Shown: positions 1 through 8,767, counted from the first letter of the stretch. The stretch: DNA of 48,170 nucleotides from an uncultured Neomegalonema sp. (GCA_937928005.1 CALFVD010000004.1:1-48170), one strand, 5' to 3'. Program-made: numbers and translations. The notes: a model not told the origin generated them from the sequence alone.

Positions 1-61
1 GCGCCGCCACGAACCGCAGCAGCACCTTCCGATTGATCTCGATAACGATGTCCCAGTCCAT
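1..61 (-). CDS. Partial hypothetical protein (N-terminus only)
   Basis: An ATG on the minus strand at 61 opens a frame that runs off the left edge, giving about 20 residues beginning MDWDIVIEI. A strong Shine-Dalgarno sequence (GGAGGT) lies just upstream at about 70-76, which supports this start. The visible part shows no signal peptide or motif, so the function cannot be stated. The gene points away from the repeat array that follows, so its promoter should lie in or near that array. Confidence 0.6.
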   Translation of the reverse strand, partial: MDWDIVIEINRKVLLRFVAA

Positions 62-279
62 TCGCGCTATACCTCCGTGAAAAACAAATCACGAACATCA
101 ACACGCATTATAGGCAAAAAGTCAACCGCGCGCTGCACACCGCGCCAAATGACTGTTCCGCATCCCCGGCCAATGCGCCGGGGTCTCGATGGGCAGCACG
201 CCCCGATCATCGAGACGCCGGATCAAAGCCTACCTGCTGCACATTGCGCGCTGCACACCGCGTGCAACACATCTCCGCC

Positions 280-310
280 ATCTATGGAATATGTGACGTA
301 TTCCATAGAT
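280..310. repeat. AT-rich hairpin, copy A (12-bp perfect inverted repeat)
   Basis: ATCTATGGAATA (280-291) pairs perfectly with TATTCCATAGAT (299-310) around a 7-base loop. The same hairpin recurs at 451-481, 621-651 and, further away, at 7877-7915. There is no U tract behind it, so it does not look like a simple intrinsic terminator. Confidence 0.85.
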
Positions 311-450
311 GAGCGATAAAGGGTCACCCCTTCGCACCAAATGATTGCTCCGCAGCCCCGGCCACCGCGCCGGGGTCTCGATAGACAACACGCCGACCAT
401 CGGGACGCCGGATCAAAGCCTACCCGCTGCACACCACACTCCCTTCACTC

Positions 451-481
451 ATCTATGAAATACGTAACATATTCCATAGAC
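451..481. repeat. AT-rich hairpin, copy B (imperfect)
   Basis: Same hairpin as at 280-310, with left arm ATCTATGAAATA (451-462) and right arm TATTCCATAGAC (470-481). Two positions are A-C mismatches on the plus strand (T-G wobbles on the minus strand). It is intermediate between copy A (G-C at the variable position) and copy C (A-T). Confidence 0.8.
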
Positions 482-620
482 GAGTGATAAAGAGTCACCC
501 CTTCGCACCAAATGACTGCTCCGCAGCCCCGGCCACCGCGCCGGGGTCTCGATAGACAACACGCCGATCATTGAGACCCCGGATCAAAGCCTACCCGCTG
601 CACACCACACTCCCTTCACC

Positions 621-651
621 ATCTATGAAATACGTAACATATTTCATAGAT
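621..651. repeat. AT-rich hairpin, copy C (12-bp perfect inverted repeat)
   Basis: ATCTATGAAATA (621-632) pairs perfectly with TATTTCATAGAT (640-651) around a 7-base loop. Compared with copy A, one G-C pair has become A-T through changes in both arms, so pairing is kept. Confidence 0.85.
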
Positions 652-725
652 GAGCGATAAGGAGTCATCCTTCGCACCAATTGACTATTCCGCAGCCCCG
701 GCGGCAGGTCTATAAATGCATACCC

Positions 726-1409
726 TCAAACCAGATGCAGGTTCACCCGCCGGTTCCGCTTGCCTTTCTTCTCGATCTTGCCGATCCGCACCGCCCCTAT
801 CTCCCCCGTCCGCGCGACATGGGTGCCCCCGCAGGGTTGCAGATCAATATCACCAATACGGATCAACCGAACGCGCCCCTGCCCCGATGGCGGCATCACC
901 GACATGGTCTTCACCAAACCCGGATTCGCCGCTAGTTCCGCATCGGTAATCCATTCCTCGCTGATTGGATGATCCGCCGCGATCATGGCGTTCAGCGCGT
1001 CTTCAATGGCCTGCTTATCCTCCGGCGCGTCGGGCATATCGAAATCCAGCCGCGATTTCTCTGCGCCGATAGCCCCGCCCGAAACCGGCAGCGGAATGGC
1101 CACCGACAACAGGTGCAGCGCCGTGTGCATCCGCATATGCGCAAATCGCCGATCCCAATCGAGCGTTGCCGTCACCGTCTCGCCCACACCGGGCAATTCC
1201 CCTTCGCAGAGGTGCAGAACCGCCCCGTCCTCGCCCTTCACCGTGTCATGCACCTTTGCATTGTCCAACGTGCCGACATCGCCCGGTTGCCCACCACCAG
1301 CGGGATAAAAGACCGTCCGGTCCAGCACGATTCCAGCGGAAGACACCGCCACCACTTTCGCTTCACAATGGTCGAGGGCGGCATCGTCGCGGAACAATAG
1401 CTCGGTCAT
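726..1409 (-). CDS. Alanyl-tRNA editing protein (AlaX family)
   Basis: A 227-residue stand-alone homologue of the alanyl-tRNA synthetase editing domain, expected to hydrolyse mischarged Ser- or Gly-tRNA(Ala) in the cytoplasm. The zinc site is visible: HTALH (H95, H99) and CGGTH (C193, H197). The glycine-rich YPAGGGQPGD segment at 35-44 is typical of the longer AlaX forms. The reading frame is open further upstream, but the ATG at 1409 has a GGAGAT ribosome site and overlaps the upstream channel gene by four bases (ATGA), so the two genes are probably translationally coupled. It is the last gene of this minus-strand run and ends beside the repeat array. Confidence 0.9.
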   Translation of the reverse strand: MTELLFRDDAALDHCEAKVVAVSSAGIVLDRTVFYPAGGGQPGDVGTLDNAKVHDTVKGEDGAVLHLCEGELPGVGETVTATLDWDRRFAHMRMHTALHLLSVAIPLPVSGGAIGAEKSRLDFDMPDAPEDKQAIEDALNAMIAADHPISEEWITDAELAANPGLVKTMSVMPPSGQGRVRLIRIGDIDLQPCGGTHVARTGEIGAVRIGKIEKKGKRNRRVNLHLV

Positions 1410-3985
1410 ACGCTCATATCTCCTTCTGGTCGGGTGGCGGGCGGTTGCCCCATTGCTGCGCCACGGCCCATTAATTCGATCATTTCGGCGGCATTCTTGA
1501 CCGTCACTTCGGTCTGGCCAAACGGAATTTCGATCCCTTCCTCGCAAAAGCGGCGATCGATCTCAAAATTAACATCTGACCGCACCGAAATGACCCAGTT
1601 CACATCGCGCAAAAACGCCCGCAGCTCAAAATCCAGCGAGCTGGCCCCAAACCCCTGAAACACCACCTGCGGCGGCGGGCGGCGCAAGGTCATCGGATGC
1701 GCCCGCGCAATCTCCAGCAGGATACGCTCCACCTTGCGTACATCCGTGCCATAGGCGACCCCGATGGGACAGATGACCCGCCCCATTACATCTTCATGGG
1801 TATAATTCGTCACTGCGCCAGAGATCAGTTCGGAGTTCGGAACGATGTAACTCGCCCGGTCAAAAGTCTGGATTTCGGTCGAGCGCACATTGATCTTGCG
1901 CACCGTGCCATGGATGCTGGCCACCTCGATCCAATCCCCGATCTTGATGGGCCGCTCGATCAACAGGATGATGCCGCTGACGAAATTGTTGACGATATTC
2001 TGCAAGCCAAAGCCGATACCCACGCCCAGCGCCGCACCGAGGAAGGCTAGGTTCGTCAGGTCCAGCCCACCATAGGAAATCGCCGTCAGCGCGGCGATAA
2101 AGAACCCCAGATACCCCAGCCCCGACACGATAGACGACCGCGCGCCCACATCCAGCTTCGTGCGCGGCATCACCGCCCGCCGCACAATCGATTGCAGCAC
2201 CCGCGTCAAGAACAGGCCCAGCGCAAATACCAGCGCCGCGATCAGGATATCGCCGGGCCGAAACACTGTCTCCCCGACCGCAAACCCCTCGGTCAGCCCG
2301 AAATACGCCTCCCGCAAATCGCCAGTTGTCGCGCCCCAGATCAGCGCCAGAACCGGCACCACCGCCAGTGCCAGCACAAAACCGATAAAGACCGGAAACA
2401 GGCCGACGCCCTCTTCCGCCCCGCCTTCATCGCGCTTGCTTCCCGCTTCGTACAGCGTCTCCGACGCTTCGCGCGCCACAAGGAACAGAACAACCGCAAA
2501 CCCGATCACAGCAACGCTAAGAACCCCGCTTTGCAGCAAGTATCGCGATAGCGCATAATACCCCGCCACCGCCGCCACCGGCGTAGCAACCGCCAATATA
2601 TAGGCCGCGCGCCGCCCCGTAACGATCAGGTTTTCCGCAAACCAGTTATCCTCGCCCGCCTCATCCTCGTCAATCGGCTGTGCCGTCAGATACGAGGTCT
2701 GGCCCCAGATCCCCCCCACCTGCCACAGGCCCCATGCGGCGAGTAAAACGGTGCAGAGATTGATAACCGCCAGCGTCGCGACCGACAGGCCGAGTTTCTC
2801 GCCCGCCCCCAGAAAGCCGATATTCAGCGCCAGCGCCAAAGCAATGGTCATCGCATAGAACGAGGCCCGCCGCGCGGTTTTGTCATCGAACCCCGACAGG
2901 CGCAAATCCGGTGTCCGGGGCGCAAAGAACGCAAAGCCCAGCGCATAGGTCGCGGCAATCACCAGCAACCCGCGCGACATCTCATCGACCACGATCTGCC
3001 CGGTTGGCCCCAGCAATTCCATGGCGTTCAGCGCATAGCGCGCAATCAACAATGCGCCCAACGGTATCAACAGCCGCGTCAGCGTTACCCCAATACCCAC
3101 CGCCAGACGCCGCGCCCGGTTCGGCGGCGGCCCCAGATATGGCTCCGGCACCCCCTCCACTGACGCATTGAAACCATCGAGAGGCGCATGGGCATTTAAT
3201 CCGCCGAATGCCGACATTTCCGTCTCGGCATTAATCTCGCTTGCGGGCCGCCGCCGAATTGCATTAGCCAGATAGGACAGCGCATAGCGCCGAACGAAGA
3301 CCAGCAACACAATGGCCAAAACCAGCGCCGCAATCCCGCTTAGCCCTTTTTCCTGCCATGTTTCGCTGCGGTGCGCGCGGGCCTCTGGCGTCATCACCTC
3401 ATTAACCGTCTGCCGCCCAATCGCCCCAAGACCGATACCAGTGCTGACCCAATGGCGCGGATCAATCGGCGAAGGACCGCGTTGCAACAATTGATCGGTA
3501 AATCTCTGGCGCTGCATATCGGCGGCGGCATCAATCAAGCGGTCGGCGCGGGTAAAGGCCAGATCAGACTTACTAACGACCGCGCGCAGGGTCGCGATGC
3601 GCTTGTTGATATCGGTCCGTTCGACAGTAATGGCCGCGTCCTCGCTCGCCCCATCCTCTGGGGCGGGGCCAAGGGCTTCAAGCTGGGCAATGAGGGGCGC
3701 AAGCTGCGTTTTCGCCTGCTCCGCCAGCGTTCGGGCATGGGTACGCTGCGGGTCGAGGGTCAGGCGGATTTCCGACAAAGCCTTGGGGTTTACATCCTTT
3801 GACTGCAACCGCTCGTCGATGGCTTGTGCGTCTTTCTCCCATTTGTCGAACAGGCGCTCGGCATTATCCAGCGTGACCGCTGCGGCGGCCATTTCCGCAG
3901 GGGTCAGTGCGGGTATATCCTGTGCGCTGGCGGCCCCCGGCAAGGCAAGCATCAAAACCAGCAGCAGGCGGCGCATGATCATCAT
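1406..3985 (-). CDS. DUF3772 / MscS-type mechanosensitive ion channel
   Basis: A large (859 aa) inner-membrane protein with a cleavable signal peptide (RRLLLVLMLALPGAASAQD), a periplasmic helical DUF3772 region over about residues 20-190, many membrane segments, and a C-terminal MscS domain. The MscS pore helix shows as a Gly/Ala-rich stretch (GAALGVGIGFGLQNIVNNF) followed by the beta-domain segment with IKIGDWIEV. Proteins of this kind release solutes on hypo-osmotic shock; the periplasmic part suggests extra gating. ATG codons lie at 3985, 3982 and 3976; 3985 is preceded by AGGTG about ten bases away. An ATG at 4018 is in frame but lacks a ribosome site and would put a charged stretch before the signal peptide. 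Confidence 0.88.
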   Translation of the reverse strand: MMIMRRLLLVLMLALPGAASAQDIPALTPAEMAAAAVTLDNAERLFDKWEKDAQAIDERLQSKDVNPKALSEIRLTLDPQRTHARTLAEQAKTQLAPLIAQLEALGPAPEDGASEDAAITVERTDINKRIATLRAVVSKSDLAFTRADRLIDAAADMQRQRFTDQLLQRGPSPIDPRHWVSTGIGLGAIGRQTVNEVMTPEARAHRSETWQEKGLSGIAALVLAIVLLVFVRRYALSYLANAIRRRPASEINAETEMSAFGGLNAHAPLDGFNASVEGVPEPYLGPPPNRARRLAVGIGVTLTRLLIPLGALLIARYALNAMELLGPTGQIVVDEMSRGLLVIAATYALGFAFFAPRTPDLRLSGFDDKTARRASFYAMTIALALALNIGFLGAGEKLGLSVATLAVINLCTVLLAAWGLWQVGGIWGQTSYLTAQPIDEDEAGEDNWFAENLIVTGRRAAYILAVATPVAAVAGYYALSRYLLQSGVLSVAVIGFAVVLFLVAREASETLYEAGSKRDEGGAEEGVGLFPVFIGFVLALAVVPVLALIWGATTGDLREAYFGLTEGFAVGETVFRPGDILIAALVFALGLFLTRVLQSIVRRAVMPRTKLDVGARSSIVSGLGYLGFFIAALTAISYGGLDLTNLAFLGAALGVGIGFGLQNIVNNFVSGIILLIERPIKIGDWIEVASIHGTVRKINVRSTEIQTFDRASYIVPNSELISGAVTNYTHEDVMGRVICPIGVAYGTDVRKVERILLEIARAHPMTLRRPPPQVVFQGFGASSLDFELRAFLRDVNWVISVRSDVNFEIDRRFCEEGIEIPFGQTEVTVKNAAEMIELMGRGAAMGQPPATRPEGDMSV

Positions 3986-4046
3986 CCCAGACAGACACCT
4001 GTCATCTCGATGATCCATGGATTGGCTCTATCGCTGAAAAACCGCA

Positions 4047-4505
4047 TCAATGCCCGCCTTCGATCACGTAATCGTACCATTCATCCTCGTCGACATCGTA
4101 TTCAGGCACCGTGGCATCTTTCATCGAATTCCCTGATTCATGAGTCGAATCCGCGTTTCCCGTCACCAGCGGGTGCCAATCGGGCAAGGCATCACCATCG
4201 GCCAATAGGCGATACGCACAGGTCACGGGCATCCATTCCCGCGCCTCACCGATGCTGTCAGGCGTCAACTGTATACAGGTCGGCACCAATACCGAACGCA
4301 GCGGATAGCTTGTGCATTTACAGGTCTTCTCGTCAAAAAGACGGCAGGCGATATTGGTATAGGCGATCAGCCCCGGCTCATCCTCATCTTCCATCTTTAA
4401 CATGCAGCATTTGCCACAGCCATCGCACAAAGCCTCCCATTCGGGCGTCGTCATCTCGGCAAGGGGCACTTTCTCCCAAAAACGCGCGCGCAGCGGTGCC
4501 GTCAT
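4047..4505 (-). CDS. YcgN-family cysteine cluster protein (UPF0260)
   Basis: A 152-residue soluble protein with the family's cysteine pattern: CDGCGKCC at about 28-35, then further cysteines in ACRLF, CKC and TC segments. It is thought to bind a metal or Fe-S centre, but no reaction is established for the family. The C-terminus is acidic (DVDEDEW). Its ATG overlaps the stop of the upstream 90-residue membrane protein (ATGA), so they form a coupled pair, about 60 bp before the mechanosensitive channel gene. Confidence 0.88.
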   Translation of the reverse strand: MTAPLRARFWEKVPLAEMTTPEWEALCDGCGKCCMLKMEDEDEPGLIAYTNIACRLFDEKTCKCTSYPLRSVLVPTCIQLTPDSIGEAREWMPVTCAYRLLADGDALPDWHPLVTGNADSTHESGNSMKDATVPEYDVDEDEWYDYVIEGGH

Positions 4506-4774
4506 CGGTTTAACACCTCACCGAACCCACCAAAGAATGCCGTCAGCAAGAACCACAGGACGGCCAGAAAAATCGCCACCACCACCGCCTGAATTGCGAC
4601 GTTTTTCGGCGTCATCCGCCAGTCCAACGGCGGATCTTCCGGTGCATCCGGCGCATTGATCCCGGCGCGCGTGCGCAATTCTTCGCCCGTCAGCGCGCCG
4701 CCCGCTTCCTGCCGCATCTGATCCAGCCGCGCCTGCGCTTCGCGCGTCCGCTGCTTATCATCGGGTTTCGCCAT
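4502..4774 (-). CDS. Small single-pass membrane protein, unknown function
   Basis: A 90-residue protein starting MAKPDDKQRT. The first ~55 residues are charged and probably cytoplasmic. A single hydrophobic segment (about 59-80, VAIQAVVVAIFLAVLWFLLT) follows, with a short glycine-rich tail. The frame extends upstream, but the ATG at 4774 has a GGAG about eleven bases ahead and the upstream extension has no protein-like features. It is translationally coupled to the YcgN gene by a four-base overlap. I do not recognise a named family. Confidence 0.75.
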   Translation of the reverse strand: MAKPDDKQRTREAQARLDQMRQEAGGALTGEELRTRAGINAPDAPEDPPLDWRMTPKNVAIQAVVVAIFLAVLWFLLTAFFGGFGEVLNR

Positions 4775-4955
4775 GCTACTGCCCCACTCCTGCTGTATCC
4801 ATACGTCATGTCTCGTTGCGGCAGAAACTAACGCAGCCGTGACCTCACCGTTAGGGATTTGTCCACTTTCCTCAGCGAATTGTGAACCGTACTTACTGGA
4901 CATGGTCAGGGTCCGGCGGGCAAGGCGCTGAACGACACACATCAGGAGAACGCGC

Positions 4956-5549
4956 ATGTTCAGGAAATTTTCTGCTTTTGCCCTTGCCATGCTCGTGGCA
5001 ACCCCCGCTATCGCGTGTAACAGGCCAGGTATGGATTCCCTATACCGGGATATCATCGCGGGCGGCGAGCGCAGTTGGCACGAACCTGTCCCCCTCGACC
5101 TACCGAACTTTTCGTGGAAAGATGCGGACGGTAAGACAGTTTCGCTACAGGAACGTCGCGGCAAGGCCCAGATCATCACCTTCTGGCACCCCCAATGCGC
5201 GGGCTGCAAAATCGACCTTCCCCGGCTTGACGCCTATTTAGGCGAGGCATCCGGCATCGACCCCGATCAGCTCGTCCAAATCTCCGTCGAACGGCTTGAA
5301 GAAGGATTGCGCGGCGTGGAAGTGGGCACCGCCGAAGTGAAAGATTTCCTCGCCCGCCGTTCCTACGACAAGATCACCGCCAATCTCGACCCCGATAATG
5401 CCACCTTCAATTCCATGTGCCTTGTCGCCACGCCCTCACATCTGATGATCGACAGCGAAGGCCGGTTGACAGACGTATTATTCGGCCCGCTCCGCTGGTC
5501 CGAGCCGCCCTTCGTCGATATCGCCCGCAACTATCTCACCAATTACTAA
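4956..5549 (+). CDS. Exported thioredoxin-fold protein (TlpA-like), CAGC active site
   Basis: A 197-residue protein with an N-terminal signal peptide ending near A20-C21; the AIAC site does not fit the lipobox well, so cleavage by signal peptidase I is more likely. The thioredoxin-like fold has WHPQCAGCK, putting a redox CxxC at C81-C84. It probably acts on periplasmic thiols or disulfides as TlpA/ResA proteins do; its partner is unknown. AGGAGA lies just upstream of the ATG. A second protein of the same type follows after 27 bp, so they are likely co-transcribed. Confidence 0.82.
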   Translation: MFRKFSAFALAMLVATPAIACNRPGMDSLYRDIIAGGERSWHEPVPLDLPNFSWKDADGKTVSLQERRGKAQIITFWHPQCAGCKIDLPRLDAYLGEASGIDPDQLVQISVERLEEGLRGVEVGTAEVKDFLARRSYDKITANLDPDNATFNSMCLVATPSHLMIDSEGRLTDVLFGPLRWSEPPFVDIARNYLTNY

Positions 5550-5576
5550 CCACCCCGTCTCACACGGAGCCAATTC

Positions 5577-6143
5577 ATGCGTCTCGCCTCCTTCCTCGCT
5601 GCCGCGCTCGCGGCCACCCTCTCCCTCGGCACGCCTGCAATGGCGCAGGAGGAGGAGAAGACCGCCTTCGCCAGTAACGTCATTTTCTCGGCCCCCGGCA
5701 TCACCGTCCCGCGCGAGGAATTGCGCTATCCCGATGGCTCGACCGGCACGCTGGCCGATTATGAGGGCGACGTACTGATCGTCACGCTATACCAAAAGAA
5801 TTGCCCCTATTGCGTGCGCGAAATGCCTGTCCTCAACCGTTTATCCGGTGAAATGAAAGACGAGGGCGTGCGCGTCGTGGCGCTCAGCATGGATCAGGAT
5901 ATGGGCATGGTCACAGGTTTTCTGGAACAACACGAATTGTCCAACCTCGAACCGATCATGGACTGGGAAAAGGTCAACGGCTCGCTCTTCTCCATCGAAC
6001 ATTTTGGCCGCTTTTCCATCGCCACCCCGACCAGCTTTATCGTTGATAAAAAAGGCACTGTCGTCGCCCGTGTCTGGGGTCTCGTGGATTGGGATGGCGA
6101 CCCCGCCCGCGCCTTCCTCCGCTCGCTCGTCCTGCAAGGGTAG
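5577..6143 (+). CDS. Exported TlpA-family thiol-disulfide oxidoreductase, CPYC active site
   Basis: A 188-residue protein with a clear signal peptide (residues 1-23, ending AMA) and a TlpA/AhpC-type redoxin fold. The active site is NCPYCVREMP, with C76 and C79, and the later TSFIVDKKGTVV strand carries the cis-proline region and typical beta-hairpin. It is predicted to be a periplasmic reductant, for instance for cytochrome c maturation or repair of oxidised envelope proteins. It follows the CAGC paralogue and precedes an unknown exported protein with several cysteines, a possible substrate (inference). Confidence 0.87.
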   Translation: MRLASFLAAALAATLSLGTPAMAQEEEKTAFASNVIFSAPGITVPREELRYPDGSTGTLADYEGDVLIVTLYQKNCPYCVREMPVLNRLSGEMKDEGVRVVALSMDQDMGMVTGFLEQHELSNLEPIMDWEKVNGSLFSIEHFGRFSIATPTSFIVDKKGTVVARVWGLVDWDGDPARAFLRSLVLQG

Positions 6144-6205
6144 TCCTTCAACTAATTTCAACCTTACCCGCGTATCTTCTCCCCTAAACCTTGGGGGAGG
6201 AAAGA

Positions 6206-7645
6206 ATGCGCAAAGCAATGATGAGAGCGGTCGTGGTACTGGCCACGGTGGGATATGCGAGCGAGGCAACGGCGGGGAAATTCTCCTTCTTCACGGGCGG
6301 TTCCAAGAAAATCTCACGCACGGCTGATGACGCGCCCAAAGTCGATGAGGATGCCGTCGAACATGGTGCCATCGCCGATGGCCTTGATGCGGTCGGCGAT
6401 ATTGGCGGGGCCATCTATGACCACGCCACCGGAGACGAAGCCCCTACTGAAACCACACAATCGACCGGCGGCGACCTGCCCGATCTCGACGAAGACCCCG
6501 CCCGCCATATCGATTTCGGCGGCGGCATCACCGCCATGTTTCAGGATGGCCCCTTCGGGCGCACCACACTGACCATCAAGACTCCAAGCGGCACGATCAA
6601 GAGCTTTGGGATACGCGGCACCATGACCATCGCGCAGGAAGTCGCGCGCACCCTAAACCTGCGCACCCTGCCCGCCACCGGACAGGTCGAGCGCGATGCC
6701 TTGCTGGCCAGCGGTGCCCTGCGCCCCGCCACAGAAGCCGATATCGACGCATGGAAAGCAACGGCCCTGCGGCGTAGCCCCCACGCCTCGACCCGCATTA
6801 AGCGCGACCGGCGCAAACTCTACGTCCAGACGCGCCCGCTCAACGGCACCGAACTCCTGATCGGCGGGGCGTCTCGCTCGATCATCTTCCTCGCCCCCGG
6901 CATCCCGCTCGACCGGGCACCAATGGGGGCAAGCGCCTATTACACGATGGATGACGGGCGCTGCATGGGGATAGGTTCCGGCTGTCGCCGCTTTCACGAA
7001 CAGACCCACGAAACCGATACCGCCGCCTGCTTCCCCGATCTGCCCCGCAACGTGGAATTGCACGCTTTTGGCACCTATGAGGCAACCCCGAAACGTAAAT
7101 CCGACTTCAAGGTAGGGCGTAGCGATACAGATAAAACCGGCCAGATCGACATCTATGTCGCCCCCACATCCGATCCCGTCGTCTTGTTACTCGGCTCCCA
7201 TCGCCCGGTCGTCTGGGCGATCCATCGCGCCGAAGGGGCCAAAATCGCCGCAATCCTCGCCCGTGGCCATCATTCACAGGCCGTGGCGGGCGTGACCGAC
7301 GTACCCGTCCGTTTTTCCACGAGAAAGGACGGCCTCGCCCCCGGCTGCGGCGGCTATGCACATGATTACAATGCCAGCGCCAAACGCGATGAATGGTTCG
7401 AGGAAGCCAAAGCCATCTTCGGGCGCGCCGTGCATAATATAGACGGCGAGTATTACGGCGATGTCTTCGCCGTGGGCGAATGGGAAGGTCTCGACAATGT
7501 CGCGCCCCTGCCCGTCAGCTTGGACGATATCCGCGCCAGTGGTAAAGTCGAGGAACGCGGGATCGACATCCCCAAAGGCAAGCTAATGCTCCTCGGCTTC
7601 TTCGCCTTCATCTTCCGCAAACAGCTCATCAATGCGGTGACATGA
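6206..7645 (+). CDS. Exported protein of unknown function
   Basis: A 479-residue protein. ATG 6206 is preceded by GGGGGAGG, and the N-terminus looks like a signal peptide (RAVVVLATVGYASEATAG). Residues about 40-110 are acidic and low in structure; the middle is a mixed fold with no motif I recognise. Four cysteines sit in the exported part (GRCMGIGSGC, AACF, GCGG), which could form disulfides. A hydrophobic stretch near the C-terminus (GKLMLLGFFAFIF) may anchor or retain it in the membrane. Its position behind two thioredoxin-like genes suggests an envelope role. A TTG at 6191 is in frame but lacks a ribosome site. Confidence 0.75.
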   Translation: MRKAMMRAVVVLATVGYASEATAGKFSFFTGGSKKISRTADDAPKVDEDAVEHGAIADGLDAVGDIGGAIYDHATGDEAPTETTQSTGGDLPDLDEDPARHIDFGGGITAMFQDGPFGRTTLTIKTPSGTIKSFGIRGTMTIAQEVARTLNLRTLPATGQVERDALLASGALRPATEADIDAWKATALRRSPHASTRIKRDRRKLYVQTRPLNGTELLIGGASRSIIFLAPGIPLDRAPMGASAYYTMDDGRCMGIGSGCRRFHEQTHETDTAACFPDLPRNVELHAFGTYEATPKRKSDFKVGRSDTDKTGQIDIYVAPTSDPVVLLLGSHRPVVWAIHRAEGAKIAAILARGHHSQAVAGVTDVPVRFSTRKDGLAPGCGGYAHDYNASAKRDEWFEEAKAIFGRAVHNIDGEYYGDVFAVGEWEGLDNVAPLPVSLDDIRASGKVEERGIDIPKGKLMLLGFFAFIFRKQLINAVT

Positions 7646-7660
7646 TGCAAAGCCAGAAAC

Positions 7661-7848
7661 TTGTAGCGATTTGCGCATTTATTGAATCAGGTTTCCCGCC
7701 CAGACTCGCGTGAAACCTGATGCTTTGTGGCTCAACGTTTGCGCAATTCGCTTTATAGCGATTTGCGATAAACCTGAGCCATATTTTGCGCCAAGAGCCG
7801 CGCAAAATATGGCGCTTGATGATTCAGGATAATCGCAATTCGCTTTAA
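7661..7848. repeat. Two tandem nested palindromic elements (~93 bp each)
   Basis: Two adjacent elements each begin with TAGCGATTTGCG (7664, 7756) and end with CGCAATTCGCTTTA (ends 7755, 7847), which are imperfect inverted repeats of each other. Inside the first is ATCAGGTTTC/GAAACCTGAT (7686-7695, 7712-7721). Inside the second is a perfect 13-bp stem, CCATATTTTGCGC/GCGCAAAATATGG (7779-7791, 7800-7812). A further copy of the right end lies at 8856-8870. With the hairpin at 7877-7915 this fills most of 7646-8091, where I see no protein gene. Confidence 0.8.
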
Positions 7849-7876
7849 TGCACCCAAAAGACTGACGATCACCCCC

Positions 7877-7915
7877 TCCATCTATGAAATATGTGACATA
7901 ATACATAGATGGAGG
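7877..7915. repeat. Distant copy of the AT-rich hairpin found at 280-651
   Basis: CTCCATCTATG (7877-7887) pairs perfectly with CATAGATGGAG (7905-7915), and the loop side holds the ATATGTGACATA sequence seen in the array at the window start. It belongs to the same repeat family, about 7.2 kb away. Confidence 0.75.
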
Positions 7916-8091
7916 AGAGCGAAAAACACATGGCGCATAATACCAAAGCAGATCGGTTCAAAAGCCAATATTGCGTCGCAAAAGCGGAAATCTGCAAATG
8001 GCCAAGTGCAGCCATTTGATGGAGTCGCAAAACGATAGAGGTCGTGACAGATGTTAAAAACCGCCCCGCATTACCAGGGCGATCGCCGAGA

Positions 8092-8553
8092 TTATTTCAA
8101 AGATTTCCAGAATACGATTTTATCATCCCCCGCCGCCCAGAAATCCCTAATCCGGGCTTCCTCAGTGTAGCCATTCTTACGATAGAATTCCCGCGTCTGG
8201 GTAAAATCATCCTTTCCAGATGTATCCGCGATTAGCACTCGATGCCCTTGCTTTAAGAGCTGATTTTCGAGTTCAGCGACGATTGCACCGCCTTTTCCGC
8301 TCCCCTGTTTTGATGGAAGCACTGCTATAGCGAGCATATTCCAAGTGCCCTCCGTGAGAACCTCAGGGGCAGCGTAACAAAAGCCGATAGCTTCGCCATC
8401 ATCTTCACAGGTTAACCAAACGTCTTCACTGTCATCATTCGACAGAAAGCCTCTCATCATGTCTGGTAGCATTTCACTGGGAAACAATCGGGTGCCATCA
8501 AGCACCAGCTTTAGTAATGGAATATCTACGGATTTTGTAGGTCTGATAATCAT
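8092..8553 (-). CDS. GNAT-family N-acetyltransferase
   Basis: A 153-residue protein of the usual length for a single GNAT domain. The beta-strand and pyrophosphate-binding loop of motif A are visible as MLAIAVLPSKQGSGKG, and the C-terminal part has the common FYRKNGY segment. The substrate cannot be predicted. I chose the ATG at 8553 (MIIRPTKSVD), which starts directly at the first strand of the fold; the frame is open to 8640 but the extra 29 residues are not typical. The gene is flanked on both sides by palindromic repeats and is less GC-rich than its neighbours, suggesting acquisition. Confidence 0.85.
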   Translation of the reverse strand: MIIRPTKSVDIPLLKLVLDGTRLFPSEMLPDMMRGFLSNDDSEDVWLTCEDDGEAIGFCYAAPEVLTEGTWNMLAIAVLPSKQGSGKGGAIVAELENQLLKQGHRVLIADTSGKDDFTQTREFYRKNGYTEEARIRDFWAAGDDKIVFWKSLK

Positions 8554-8767
8554 AGTCAGCTCGTCTTTCAATTTGCCGATACTCAAGCAACTTCGCTCAA
8601 AACAACGGGCTTTAAGCCTGTCGCTCACGGTCAATTTCAATGGTTAATGAGACAGTTCAGGCCGCAAAAGAATGAAGACTGCGCCAAGTAATCGGCGGCC
8701 TTATCTAATCGGCAATCCCATCAATGGGATTAGCTGTTTTCCGCAATCGTGAACATCAAATCTCCTA

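Larger units (their letters stand above)
145..702. repeat. Tandem array of ~170-190 bp structured repeats (three units plus a truncated fourth)
   Basis: Units begin with CCAA(A/T)TGA at 145, 337, 508 and 677, so the spacing is 192, 171 and 169 bp; the fourth stops after about 25 bases. Each full unit carries a GC stem (CCCCGGC/GCCGGGG, 164-183 in the first), a second stem (GTCTCGAT/ATCGAGAC, 183-216) and, near its right end, a region that in units 2-4 junctions forms an AT-rich hairpin. The block accounts for nearly all of the DNA between the partial gene and the next gene; I see no credible protein gene in it. It is not CRISPR-like, as there are no short unique spacers. Confidence 0.85.

Noticed and set aside
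145-702. CRISPR array
   Set aside because: The repeats are ~170-190 bp direct repeats with no short unique spacers, and no cas gene is near.
7930-8019. A 29-codon frame behind the hairpin at 7877-7915
   Set aside because: The GGAGGAG is about 14 bases from the ATG, and the product has no feature supporting a real gene.
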